Positions 44,424-53,671 of a stretch of 64,000 bases of DNA are shown here, in pieces. This stretch comes from Gluconacetobacter takamatsuzukensis (lineage in GTDB: Bacteria; Pseudomonadota; Alphaproteobacteria; Acetobacterales; Acetobacteraceae): assembly GCF_014174275.1 (NCBI RefSeq), contig NZ_JABEQK010000006.1, positions 124,001 to 188,000 of the forward strand, given 5' to 3'. Made by a program: the position numbers and the translations under genes. Position 1 is the first letter of the stretch, and the number at the start of each line of letters is the position of its first letter. Under the pieces are notes generated by a model that had not been told where the DNA came from, searched no databases, and saw nothing but the letters and a program-made list of their open reading frames with translations.

Positions 44424-45848
44424 TTACCAACCCCCGCCGAGGGCAGTCGCCAGCCTGATCGTCGCCATGGCGCGCCCATCCTCCGAGCGTACTCCGGCAT
44501 CCTCGATCGCAATGGCGTTCAGCCGCGCCTGAAGCGCGTCGAGCAACGTCCCCTGCCCCCCGTCGAACAGCCCCAGCCGGTCCCGCGCCTCGCGCTGCGC
44601 CGATGCCAGCGCGGCCGACAGGCCCTGCCCCTGCACGTCCAGGCCCGCACGGCTTTCATAAGCCGTCTCGACCTCGGAAAGCGCCGTCAGCAAAGCCTGG
44701 TCATAAAGCGTCACCGCCTCGTCCAGCCGCGCATCGGCGGCGTCGATCTGCGCATGGATGCGCCCGGCGGTGAAGATCGGCAGATAGGTCGTCAGCGCCA
44801 TCAATCCGCCACTGCCCGACAGGCCGGGCAGGCCGTCGAAACGCAACCGCCCGTTCCCGCCGAAGAATTCCAGGCCGAAACGCGGCAGCAGGTCGGTCCG
44901 CGCACTGCGCAGCCGCTCCAGCGCGGCATCGACCAGTTCCCGACGGGCCCGGATATCCGGCCGCCGGTCCATCACCGCCACGGGCACGATCCCCCCAGGC
45001 ACCGGCGGAATCGCGAACGCGGCCGGCTGCGGAATGGCCGGCGCCTTCTCCGGCGGCCGACCCGACAGCACGGCGATCCGCCGGCGCCGCGTATCGGCAT
45101 CGGCCACCAGCATCGGCCGTGCGGCCAGCAGCGCCCGGCGCCGCGCCCAGATCGAATCGATATCCGCCCGCGTCGCCTGTCCCGCCGCCATCCGCGCAGC
45201 GGCATAGGCCTCCATGCGATCCAGCACGGTAGCCGAGCGGTCGATCAGCGCCACCCGCCGCAGATCGTCCACCGCCCCGACATAGCTCTGCACCACATCG
45301 GCGGCGACCAGCATCCGGGTGCCGCGCACCTGTTCCGCCACCGACTGCGCAACCGCCCGCGCGGCACGCAGGTCGGCATGCCGACCACCGAAGATATCGG
45401 GCTCCCACGCCGCGGCCAGCCCGGCCAGATGCCCATCCGTCGCCGGATCGCCCAGATTGGGCGCAAGGGCCGCCGGCACCGCCGGATTGCTCCAGCCCAG
45501 CCCCCCGCCCGCAATATCGCCGGTGGCCCCCACGGTGGGATAAAGCGCGGACCGCGCCACCGTCACATACGCCCCGGCCTGCCGAACATGCGCGCGCGCC
45601 ACGGCCAGGTCCGGATTGGCCGCCAGCGCCCCCTCGACCAGCCGGTCCAGCACCGGGTCATGCCATTGCGTCCACCACCGGGCCAGATCCCCGGGCGACC
45701 CGGCCATGGCCGGTACCTCGGCAAACCGCGCGGGCAGCACGACCCGCGACGGCGGCGCAGTGCTGTCCCTCACGGTGCAGCCACCGGCAAGAACCGCACC
45801 CAGCGCCAGCATCGCCGGCCACAGGCGGCGCGGTCGAAATCGTCTCAC
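44424..45848 (-). CDS. Outer-membrane efflux lipoprotein, NodT/TolC family
   Basis: This 474-residue channel protein begins at a GTG at 45848 behind GGAGAG. Its signal peptide ends with lipobox L-A-G-G-C (Cys about 22). OEP repeats are visible (DPVLDRLVEGALAANPDLAVARAHVRQ; LTTYLPIFTAGRIHAQIDAADARLDE). It follows the ABC permease by 11 bp and gives the RbbA-type exporter an outer-membrane exit. The open frame continues upstream through the permease gene but out of its reading frame, so the longer version is an artefact. Confidence 0.85.
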   Translation of the reverse strand: MRRFRPRRLWPAMLALGAVLAGGCTVRDSTAPPSRVVLPARFAEVPAMAGSPGDLARWWTQWHDPVLDRLVEGALAANPDLAVARAHVRQAGAYVTVARSALYPTVGATGDIAGGGLGWSNPAVPAALAPNLGDPATDGHLAGLAAAWEPDIFGGRHADLRAARAVAQSVAEQVRGTRMLVAADVVQSYVGAVDDLRRVALIDRSATVLDRMEAYAAARMAAGQATRADIDSIWARRRALLAARPMLVADADTRRRRIAVLSGRPPEKAPAIPQPAAFAIPPVPGGIVPVAVMDRRPDIRARRELVDAALERLRSARTDLLPRFGLEFFGGNGRLRFDGLPGLSGSGGLMALTTYLPIFTAGRIHAQIDAADARLDEAVTLYDQALLTALSEVETAYESRAGLDVQGQGLSAALASAQREARDRLGLFDGGQGTLLDALQARLNAIAIEDAGVRSEDGRAMATIRLATALGGGW

Positions 45849-45859
45849 ACCCACTCTCC

Positions 45860-46987
45860 TCACCCCTGTCGCGCCAGCATGGACCGAAACCGCACCAGCG
45901 CGACCAGCAGGAACAGCGCGGCCGATACGCTGATCACCAGCAGCGGCAGCCAGACCGTCTCCAGCCCCGCACCGCGATACAGGATCGATTGTGTCAGGCT
46001 GACGAACTGCGTCGTCGGCAGCACGCTGATCGCCGCCTGCAACAGGCTTGGCATGTTCGCCACCGGCGTCGCGGCGCCCGAAAGCAGATAGGCCACGGCA
46101 TAGACCGGCACCGCCAGCAGGCCGAATTGCGGCATCGCGGGCGCAATGGTGGCCAGCATCATCCCCAGCGCCGAAACCGCGATCACATAGGCAAACAGGC
46201 ACAGGGCAAACAGGCCGAGCGATCCCGCCAGCGGCACCCCCAGCCAGACATGCACCACCAGCAACAGCGACAGCAGGGCACCGACAAAGATCACCAGCGC
46301 ATTGGCAACGATCTTGGCCACGGCAATTTCCCCCGCCGACACCGGCAACACCAGCAGATGCTCGATCGTGCCATGCTCCCGCTCGCGGATCACGGCGGCA
46401 CCGACCAGGATGATCGACAGCACGGTGACATTGGTCACGATCTGCATCACCGAGGTAAACCAAGCGGATTCCGAATTCGGGTTGAAGCGGATACGCGGCA
46501 CCAGATGAAAGGGCGGCGCGGGCCCCGCGACCGCGCGCGGCATCGCATCGGCGATCCGGCGCAGGAAGATCTCCTGCAGATACACGACCCCCAGCCCCGC
46601 CTGGGTCATGGCGGTGGCATCGACCTGGATATCCAGCGCCGGCATCCGCCCGGCCAGCAGGTCGGCCTCGAAACGCGGCGGCACATCCACGACGAAGATC
46701 AGCGTCCCCCGGTCCAGCCGGTCGCGCGCCGTCGCGCGATCCACCAGCACCGGCGCCTGGAAATAGGGTTCCTGCACCGCCTCGCGCAACTGGCGCGACA
46801 GGGTGGACCCATCCTCGTCGATGAAGGCGATCGTGGCATGCGACACCTCGGCCTTCACCCCATAGGCCACGATCAGGATCGCGGCGGTAAAGGCAAAGAC
46901 GATCAGCCCCAGCAGCACGCCGTCGCGGCGCAGGCTCAGCGCCTCCTTGTGGCACAGCAGCCCGACGGTGATCCACCAGCGCTTCAT
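45860..46987 (-). CDS. yhhJ: ABC-2 type permease, YhhJ-like
   Basis: This 375-residue protein has an N-terminal TM (GVLLGLIVFAFTAAILIVAYG), a roughly 150-residue extracytoplasmic domain and then five more TM segments. ABC2-type signatures are AAVIREREHGTIEHLLVLPVSAGEIAVAKI and YLLSGAATPVANMP. It forms the export channel with the permease part of RbbA. Its ATG overlaps the RbbA stop by 4 bp. Confidence 0.87.
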   Translation of the reverse strand: MKRWWITVGLLCHKEALSLRRDGVLLGLIVFAFTAAILIVAYGVKAEVSHATIAFIDEDGSTLSRQLREAVQEPYFQAPVLVDRATARDRLDRGTLIFVVDVPPRFEADLLAGRMPALDIQVDATAMTQAGLGVVYLQEIFLRRIADAMPRAVAGPAPPFHLVPRIRFNPNSESAWFTSVMQIVTNVTVLSIILVGAAVIREREHGTIEHLLVLPVSAGEIAVAKIVANALVIFVGALLSLLLVVHVWLGVPLAGSLGLFALCLFAYVIAVSALGMMLATIAPAMPQFGLLAVPVYAVAYLLSGAATPVANMPSLLQAAISVLPTTQFVSLTQSILYRGAGLETVWLPLLVISVSAALFLLVALVRFRSMLARQG

Positions 46988-49767
46988 GGCTCCTGCTTGC
47001 GGATCAGCAGCCGCGCCCCCAGCATGCAGGCCAGCGCCGAGGCCGCCAGCACCAGATAGGCGGTGGTGAACGTCCCGGCCCCCACCCCCTTGGTAAAGCT
47101 GCCCAGGCTGATGATCTGGAACCAGCCGGCGGGAAAGGCCAGCCCAACCCCATAGCCAAGGCCGGAAAGGGTCGACACCGGATAAAGCAGCCCCGAGAAA
47201 TTGACACCCGGGATCAGGCAGATCAGCGCGGCCCCGAAGATCGCGGCCACCTGCGAGGTCGTAAACGCCGAAACCAGCAGCCCGAGCCCCGTCGCCGCAA
47301 ACAGATAGAGCACCGCACCGAGCGAGAGCGCGAGCAGCGACCCCTTCAGCGGCACCCCCAGGCAGATCACCGACAGCAGCACCAGCGCCGCATAGGCCAC
47401 CAGCGCCACCAGCACATAGGGCATCTGCTTGCCCACCAGATACTGCCCCACCGTGGCCGGCGAGGCGTAGAGATTCATGATCGAGCCGATTTCCTTCTCC
47501 CGCACCACGCCCAGCGCCGTCAGCATGGTCGGGATCAGGATCAGCGCCAGCATGATGATCCCCGGCGTCATGGCATAGACGCTGCGGAATTCCTGATTAT
47601 AGACAAAGCGCGGCAGCACCTCGACCGGCGAGATCTCCAGCCGCACCACCCCCTTCTCGCGCATCATGGCCTGCTCGTACTGCATGACCACCCCTTCGGC
47701 GTACGACCGGATATTCGCGCCCAGGAACGGCACGGCCCCGTCGATCGCAAGCCCCACCGCCGGGTCGCGCCCGGCCGCGACATCGCGGCCGAACGCGGCA
47801 GGAATATCGATGCCGATATCCGCCTCGCCCCGCCGCAACCGCCCCTCCAGCGCGGCCCGATCCGGCGACGAATCCCGCTGCACGAAATAGGGCGATCCCC
47901 GGAACTGCTCCACCAGCTCCCGGCTGGCCTGACTGTGGTCATGGTCGCAGACCGTGAAGCGGATCGTGTTGACGTCGAACGAAATGCTGAAGGCCGCGAT
48001 CAGCAGCAGCACCACCGGCCCACCCACGGCAAACAGCAGCCGCAGCCGGTCGCGCAGCAATTCCACCGCCTCGCGCCGCCCGAAGGCATAGGCCCGCGCC
48101 ACCCAGCCCCGAATCCCCGTCGCCGGCACGTGCCGCCCGGGCGACGCCCCGGCGGGCACGGCGCCCGCGTCTCCGGCCGGCGCGCCCGCCCCATCTCCCG
48201 CCATCGCTTCTTCAAGATACGCGACAAAGGCATCTTCCAGCGTCGCCGCATGCCGGGCCCGCACCAGCGCGTCCGGCGTGCCCACCGCCAGCACCCGGCC
48301 CCGATGCATGAACGAGATCCGGTCGCACCGCGCGGCCTCGTTCATGAAATGGGTGGACACGAAGATCGTCACCTGCTTCTCGCGCGACAGCGCCACCAGA
48401 TGTCTCCAGAACATCTCCCGCGCGGCCGGGTCGACCCCCGATGTCGGCTCGTCGAGGATCAGGATCGACGGGTCGTTGATGCAGGCCGCCGCCAGTTGCA
48501 GGCGCTGGCGGATGCCCAACGGCAATCCCCCCGGCCGCAGGTCGGCCACCCCCTCCAGCGCGAAATCCGTCAGCGCCGCCTGCGCCCGCCGCGCCGCCTC
48601 CTCGGCCGGAAAGCGAAAAAGACGTGCCTGCAAAACCAGATTCTGCCGGACCGTCAGCTCCTCGTACAACGAGAACCCCTGCGACATGTAGCCGATGCGC
48701 ATCCGGCTCTCCAGGTCGCCGGCCCGGACCGGCCGCCCGAAGACCTTCGCGCCGCCCTCGCTCACATCCAGCAGGCCGGTCAGCATCTTCATCGTGGTCG
48801 ACTTGCCGCAACCGTTGGAGCCGAGAAAGCCGAAGATCTCGCCCCGCCCGATATGAAAACTGACATGATCGACGGCAATGAATTTCCCGAAACGCTTCGT
48901 CAGCCCATCCGCCTCGATCGCCGGCGCCCCGCCCGGATCGCGATAGGGCGGGATCGACAGGGCCGAGGCCCCCGCCCGCTCGGCCTCCGGCAGCAGCGAC
49001 ACATAGGCCTCTTCCAGCGTCGCCCGCCCGGTGCGGCGCAGGATCGCCTCCGTCCGGTCGCAGGCCAGCACCCGGCCGTCATTCATCGCCACCAGCCAGT
49101 CGAACCGCTCCGCCTCCTCCATATAGGCCGTGGAGACGATCACGGTCATGCCCGGCCGCCGGGCGCGCAACTGGTCCACCAGCGTCCAGAACTGGCGGCG
49201 CGACAGCGGGTCGACGCCGGTCGTGGGTTCATCGAGGATCAGCAGGTCCGGATCGTGCACCAGCGCGCAGCACAGGCTGACCTTCTGCTTCATGCCGCCC
49301 GAAAGCTGGGCCGCCGGCCGGTCCGGAAAGGGCGCCAGCCCGGTCGCCTCCAGAAGCTGCGCGATGCGCGCCTCGCGGGTCCCTTCATCCAGCCCGAACA
49401 GCCGGGCGAAGAAATCGATATTCTCCCGCACCGACAGGGTCGGATAGAGATTCTTCCCCAACCCCTGCGGCATGAAGGCGACCCGGCTGAGAAAACCCTC
49501 CCGCGCGCGCCGGTCGGCCATGTCGCACCCCAGCGTCACCACCCGCCCGTCCTGCAGCCGCCGCACCCCCGCGATCAGCCCCAGCAGCGTGGATTTCCCA
49601 ACCCCGTCGGGCCCGATGACGCCGATGGTCGTGCCCGCCGGCAGCTCCACCGACACATCGCGCAACGCCTCGGTCCGCCCATAGCGATGCCGCACGGCAT
49701 CGACCCGTATCCCCGCCCCCGACGATGCCGGGGCCAGCGTGGCGGGCAAGGGCGGCGCATCGCTCAC
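46984..49767 (-). CDS. rbbA: RbbA-type fused ABC exporter (two ATPases plus permease)
   Basis: This is a 927-residue protein. ATPase 1 spans residues about 20-250, with Walker A GPDGVGKST, signature LSGGMKQK and Walker B LLILDEPTTGVDP. ATPase 2 spans about 283-520, with Walker A GSNGCGKST, a degenerate signature LPLGIRQRLQ and Walker B ILILDEPTSGVDP. A Gly/Ala/Pro linker (about 525-545) leads to an ABC2 permease domain (about 555-927, with REKEIGSIMNLYASPATVGQYLVGK). E. coli RbbA was described as ribosome-associated, but the operon here points to export. It overlaps both neighbours by 4 bp. Confidence 0.9.
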   Translation of the reverse strand: MSDAPPLPATLAPASSGAGIRVDAVRHRYGRTEALRDVSVELPAGTTIGVIGPDGVGKSTLLGLIAGVRRLQDGRVVTLGCDMADRRAREGFLSRVAFMPQGLGKNLYPTLSVRENIDFFARLFGLDEGTREARIAQLLEATGLAPFPDRPAAQLSGGMKQKVSLCCALVHDPDLLILDEPTTGVDPLSRRQFWTLVDQLRARRPGMTVIVSTAYMEEAERFDWLVAMNDGRVLACDRTEAILRRTGRATLEEAYVSLLPEAERAGASALSIPPYRDPGGAPAIEADGLTKRFGKFIAVDHVSFHIGRGEIFGFLGSNGCGKSTTMKMLTGLLDVSEGGAKVFGRPVRAGDLESRMRIGYMSQGFSLYEELTVRQNLVLQARLFRFPAEEAARRAQAALTDFALEGVADLRPGGLPLGIRQRLQLAAACINDPSILILDEPTSGVDPAAREMFWRHLVALSREKQVTIFVSTHFMNEAARCDRISFMHRGRVLAVGTPDALVRARHAATLEDAFVAYLEEAMAGDGAGAPAGDAGAVPAGASPGRHVPATGIRGWVARAYAFGRREAVELLRDRLRLLFAVGGPVVLLLIAAFSISFDVNTIRFTVCDHDHSQASRELVEQFRGSPYFVQRDSSPDRAALEGRLRRGEADIGIDIPAAFGRDVAAGRDPAVGLAIDGAVPFLGANIRSYAEGVVMQYEQAMMREKGVVRLEISPVEVLPRFVYNQEFRSVYAMTPGIIMLALILIPTMLTALGVVREKEIGSIMNLYASPATVGQYLVGKQMPYVLVALVAYAALVLLSVICLGVPLKGSLLALSLGAVLYLFAATGLGLLVSAFTTSQVAAIFGAALICLIPGVNFSGLLYPVSTLSGLGYGVGLAFPAGWFQIISLGSFTKGVGAGTFTTAYLVLAASALACMLGARLLIRKQEP

Positions 49768-50753
49768 GGCGCGGCCCGGCGCGCTCCGGCGGGGGCGGCC
49801 GGCCAGGGGGCCGTGGGCTCGGTCCGCACATAGCCGTCACCCGTCATCCCGGCTTTCAGCATGCCCCCCAGATCCTTCTGGGCCGCACGCTCCACCCGCA
49901 GCCGCACGCGATAGACCAGCTGCTCGCGCTCGGTCGCCGTCTCGACATATTTCGGGGTAAACTGCGCCTCGGGCGAGACATAGGAAATCCGGGCCGCGAC
50001 CGGCCCGGTCTCCAGGTCGTCGAACACAATCCGCGCCTCGTCCCCCACCCGCAGCCGCCGGGCGACCCGTGCGGGAAAAAACACCGTCAGATACGGATCG
50101 ACGGGGTCCAGCAGCGAATAGAGCCGCCCACCGGCCGGCAGCACGCTCCCGGCCTCGACGACGCGATATTCGATCCGCCCGCCGACGGGGGCACGGATCA
50201 CCATGTCGCCCACCACCGTCCGCGCCTGCGCCGCCATCGCCGCCGCCGCGTCCACCGCGCGATCGGCCTCCCGCACCGCCTGCGCCGCGCCGTCACGGGC
50301 GCGCTCGGCCACGTCGAACGCGGTCCGCCGCTGCGTCACCTCCATGTCAGAGACCAGCATCTGCCGCCGCATCGTCCGGGCATGGGCCAGTTCGTCACCC
50401 GCCAGCAGCGCGGCCTGCGTCCGCGCCGCCAGTTCCGCCTGCGCCCGGCCGGTCGCCGCCTCGGCCTGCCCCTGCCGGGCCACGGCCGCCGCAAGCTGGG
50501 CCCGCGCCTCGGCATCGTCCTCGCGCGCCAGGACCTGGCCAGCGCCGACCAGATCCCCTTCCTGTACGTCCAGCGTGCCGACCCGCCCCGGATATTTCAC
50601 CGCCACATCGATCCGCGTCAGCTCAAGCCGCCCGTTGGAATGATACAGGCCCGGCACGGACTGCCCCGCATGCCACACCCACCACCACCCGCCCGCACAG
50701 GCAACGGCCAGCAGAGCCGCCACACCAGCCACAACAAGGATTTTTCGCGACAT
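49764..50753 (-). CDS. yhiI: HlyD-family adaptor, YhiI-like
   Basis: This 329-residue membrane fusion protein has one N-terminal TM (ILVVAGVAALLAVACAGGWWW), a lipoyl half-motif (VAVKYPGRVGTLDVQEGDLV), an Ala/Gln/Arg coiled coil (about 85-170) and the second half (VIRAPVGGRIEYRVVEAGSVLPAGG). It is the first gene of the yhiI-rbbA-yhhJ-channel operon. It overlaps rbbA by 4 bp. The ribosome site is weak; the promoter must lie in the 89 bp upstream. Confidence 0.88.
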   Translation of the reverse strand: MSRKILVVAGVAALLAVACAGGWWWVWHAGQSVPGLYHSNGRLELTRIDVAVKYPGRVGTLDVQEGDLVGAGQVLAREDDAEARAQLAAAVARQGQAEAATGRAQAELAARTQAALLAGDELAHARTMRRQMLVSDMEVTQRRTAFDVAERARDGAAQAVREADRAVDAAAAMAAQARTVVGDMVIRAPVGGRIEYRVVEAGSVLPAGGRLYSLLDPVDPYLTVFFPARVARRLRVGDEARIVFDDLETGPVAARISYVSPEAQFTPKYVETATEREQLVYRVRLRVERAAQKDLGGMLKAGMTGDGYVRTEPTAPWPAAPAGARRAAP

Positions 50754-50842
50754 GTTCGGCCCGGTTTCCGTTCATCCCGATAGGGTACCGTATCCCGTCC
50801 GCCGGCCGAGGGTAAGGCGCGGCGGCACAGGGCAGGCCATCG

Positions 50843-52111
50843 CTACGCCGTCCGCGCCGCCGCCCCGGTCTCGCGGATAAACAGTGCGATCACGCCCGCC
50901 AGCACGATCCCCGCCACGCCGACCGAAAATCCCTCGCGAAACACCGTCTCGGTCAAACCCGCCGCCCCGGCCAGCCTTTGCAGGAACCACCCGAAAAACG
51001 GCGACGCCACCGCGCTCATCACGAACACCAGGAAATTGATCGCCCCGGTGGCGCTGCCCTTCACGCTGTCGGGGTTCACTTCCTTGATCACGCTGTAGGG
51101 GATCATGGCCGCACCCGACGCAAAGCCCAGGATAAAAGCCAGGATATAGGGCGGAAACATCCCCGGCGGCGGATAGATGATCGCGGCCGAGGACAGCAGC
51201 ATCACCAATATCCCGCCCAGCAGCACCGGCTTCCGCCGCCCCAGATGATCGGCCAGATACCCCAGCACCGGGCAGCCGAAGACCCAGCCGATCGGCACCA
51301 TCGCGGCCCGGCCGACGGCCTCGTGGTAAGCCAGATGCCAGCCATGGGTCATGAACGAGACCCCCCATGTCATGCTCCCCACCGTGGTCGGCAGAAACAG
51401 CAGGCCGGAACACAGGCCGCACAGCCACGATTGCGGATTGCCCAGCACGATCCGGTAAGGCGCCAGCATGGACCCATGCACGCCCGACTCACTCTTCTTC
51501 TGGCGCGGCGTCCCCAGATAGATCGCAACCGCCACGATCGCCGTCGCCACCCCGGCATAGACCCAGAACGACCGCCAGGTCACGACGCCATGGATCAGCC
51601 ACGCCACGGTGGATTGCCCCATCGCCCCGCCGAGCATGCCCACACACTGCGTCACGCCGATCGCGGTGGCCAGGTACCGCGCGGGAAACCCGTGCGACGC
51701 CAGATAGACCGCGCCGACAAAGGCAAACGCCGCCCCGGCCCCCTGCAACAGGCGCCCCAGTTCCGCCATCCACACCGGCCCGGCGCCGAACATGGCGATG
51801 CCGACGGCCAGCACCAGCGTGCCCACCGGAATCGCCAGCTTGGCGCCCCACCGGTCCATCGACGCGCCCGAAATCAGCGAGCACGCCGAATAGGTGTAGT
51901 AATACAGCCCCAGCAGCGACCCCAGCCCGACCGTCGTCAGCCCCATGGTGGCAGTCAGCTCGTCCATCATGACGCTGGGCGCCGAACGGACGGAATATTG
52001 CAGGAAATAGAACAGCAGGCAGAACGCCCAGGCCAGGACATAGCCGGCCTGGAAGCCGCCTTTCGCCTGGGTGCCGCCGGCCGGCGGCAACGTGCTGGAA
52101 ACCATGGTCAT
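50843..52111 (-). CDS. MFS transporter (OFA/anion-symporter style)
   Basis: This 422-residue, 12-TM protein has TM1 WAFCLLFYFLQYSVRSAPSVMM, loop 2-3 S-G-A-S-M-D-R-W-G-A-K and TM4-5 RLLQGAGAAFAFVGAVYLAS. The branch includes organic-acid and formate/oxalate-type carriers and anion:cation symporters; the substrate is unassigned. GGAGG lies 8 bases before the ATG. It is 84 bp downstream of the MaoC-Pta gene on the same strand, so export or uptake of a fermentation acid is a reasonable guess. Confidence 0.78.
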   Translation of the reverse strand: MTMVSSTLPPAGGTQAKGGFQAGYVLAWAFCLLFYFLQYSVRSAPSVMMDELTATMGLTTVGLGSLLGLYYYTYSACSLISGASMDRWGAKLAIPVGTLVLAVGIAMFGAGPVWMAELGRLLQGAGAAFAFVGAVYLASHGFPARYLATAIGVTQCVGMLGGAMGQSTVAWLIHGVVTWRSFWVYAGVATAIVAVAIYLGTPRQKKSESGVHGSMLAPYRIVLGNPQSWLCGLCSGLLFLPTTVGSMTWGVSFMTHGWHLAYHEAVGRAAMVPIGWVFGCPVLGYLADHLGRRKPVLLGGILVMLLSSAAIIYPPPGMFPPYILAFILGFASGAAMIPYSVIKEVNPDSVKGSATGAINFLVFVMSAVASPFFGWFLQRLAGAAGLTETVFREGFSVGVAGIVLAGVIALFIRETGAAARTA

Positions 52112-52195
52112 CGGCGTATCCTCCCTCGCCAGGCGATGGCGGGTTCTTGTTATTTTACCGAATCGAAAAAGACATCCTCCCGCCCGGCGCCACGC

Positions 52196-53569
52196 TCAGG
52201 CGGCGCCGTGGGCCATGATCAGCGCGATGGCGCAGGAGGTCAGACGCGCCTGCTCGGAATCCGCGCGGCTGGTCAGGATCACCGGCACCTTCGCACCCAG
52301 CACCACCCCGGCGGCATCCGCCCCGGCCAGGAACGAGAGTTCCTTGGCCAGCATGTTGCCCGCCTCCAGCGTGGGGACGATCACGATATCCGCCCGTCCG
52401 GCCACGGGAGATTCGATATGCTTGATCTTGGCGGCATTCAGGTTCACGGCATTGTCGAACGCCAGCGGCCCGTCGACGATGCCGCCGGTAATCTGCCCGC
52501 GCTCGGCCATCTTCGACAGCGCCGCCGCATCCAGCGTGGACTGGATCGCCGGGTTCACGGTCTCCACCGCCGACAGCACGGCAACGCGCGGCTCCACCAG
52601 CCCCATCACATGCGCGAAATCGATCACGTTCTGCACAATGTCGTGCTTGGCCCGCAGGTCGGGCGCGATGTTCACGACCGCATCGCTGATCATCAGCAAC
52701 CGGTCATAGAACGGCACGTCCATGACAAAGACATGGCTGAGGCGCCGGTCGGCGCACAGGCCGGTCGGCCGCGTCACCACCTCGTGCAGCAGCACGTCGG
52801 TATGCACGGCCCCCTTCATCAGCAGCCGCGCGCGCCCCGAGCGCACCAACGCAACCGCCTGGGCCGACGCGGTATGCGGGTCCTCGGCCTCGACGATCTC
52901 CAGCCCGTCGATCGACAGGCCCGATTCCTTGGCGACCGATTCGATCAGCGCCTTGGGGCCGACCAGGATCGGCTGCCCCAGGTTGCGCTGCGCGGAATCG
53001 CAGGCCGAACGCAGCGACAGGTCGTCGCACGGATACGCCACCGCGATCGGCAGCATCGGCAACTGGGCCGCCCGCTCGCACAGAGCACGAAAACGCCGAT
53101 GCGTGACGATATGCTCGAACGACGAGCAGGCCATGACCACCGATTGCGGCGCCTCGGGCGCCACGATCTGCATCGTGCCGCGCGCAACCTCGCCCCCGTC
53201 CTGCCGCACGCAGACAAAGGACAGGTCGAGCAGCGCCTCCTCGTCATGCTTCGCGACCACCTGGCAGGTCACGACCACCCGATCGCCGACCGCCAGCCCC
53301 CCTTCCAGCGTCAGCGCATAGCTGCGCACCACGCTGCCGACTCCGGGAAAGCGCGTGCTGACCAGCCGCATGATCAGGATGCCGATCCACACGCTGGCGA
53401 CCGACTGCGTGACCGATGCCGCCTCGACCCCCACCCCATCGGGCTGCCATCCGCCCAGCAGGTCCGCATTGTCCCGGGTCAGGATCTCGGTCAGGTCCGA
53501 TTTTTCGCCGACCGCGATGTCCTTGAACAGCCGGTTGGTCACAAGTTCCTGAGTTTTTTCCACCAGCAT
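52196..53569 (-). CDS. MaoC-like hydratase fused to phosphate acetyl/butyryltransferase
   Basis: This 457-residue bifunctional protein has an N-terminal MaoC/hotdog domain (residues about 10-145: VGEKSDLTEILTRDNADLLGG...DGVGVEAASVTQ). The C-terminal PTA/PTB domain (about 155-457) has HRRFRALCERAAQLPM, then LLMKGAVHTDVLLHEV, ITGGIVDGPLAFDNAVN and PTLEAGNMLAKELSFLAGADAAGVVLGAKVP. It would convert acetyl-CoA (or butyryl-CoA) to acyl phosphate. AAGGAAA is just before the ATG. An FNR-type box lies 67 bp upstream. No acetate kinase gene is in the window. Confidence 0.9.
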   Translation of the reverse strand: MLVEKTQELVTNRLFKDIAVGEKSDLTEILTRDNADLLGGWQPDGVGVEAASVTQSVASVWIGILIMRLVSTRFPGVGSVVRSYALTLEGGLAVGDRVVVTCQVVAKHDEEALLDLSFVCVRQDGGEVARGTMQIVAPEAPQSVVMACSSFEHIVTHRRFRALCERAAQLPMLPIAVAYPCDDLSLRSACDSAQRNLGQPILVGPKALIESVAKESGLSIDGLEIVEAEDPHTASAQAVALVRSGRARLLMKGAVHTDVLLHEVVTRPTGLCADRRLSHVFVMDVPFYDRLLMISDAVVNIAPDLRAKHDIVQNVIDFAHVMGLVEPRVAVLSAVETVNPAIQSTLDAAALSKMAERGQITGGIVDGPLAFDNAVNLNAAKIKHIESPVAGRADIVIVPTLEAGNMLAKELSFLAGADAAGVVLGAKVPVILTSRADSEQARLTSCAIALIMAHGAA

Positions 53570-53635
53570 TTTCCTTCGGACAAAGGGGATGAACGATCAA
53601 TTCCCTGTTATGATACCGTGAACAGACGGGGCGCG

Positions 53636-53649
53636 TTGATCCCGGTCAA
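53636..53649. promoter_or_regulatory. FNR/FixK-type box upstream of MaoC-Pta
   Basis: TTGAT-CCCG-GTCAA differs from the FNR consensus TTGAT-N4-ATCAA at one base. TATCAT on the minus strand (53615-53610) would be a -10 box placing the site near -40, the class II activator position. Confidence 0.62.
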
Positions 53650-53671
53650 AGCCGCCCCACCCATGCCGACC

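Noticed and set aside
44424-46976. Single 850-codon frame joining the efflux channel with upstream sequence
   Set aside because: The upstream half is an alternate frame of the ABC permease gene. The channel begins with its own lipobox signal at the GTG at 45848.
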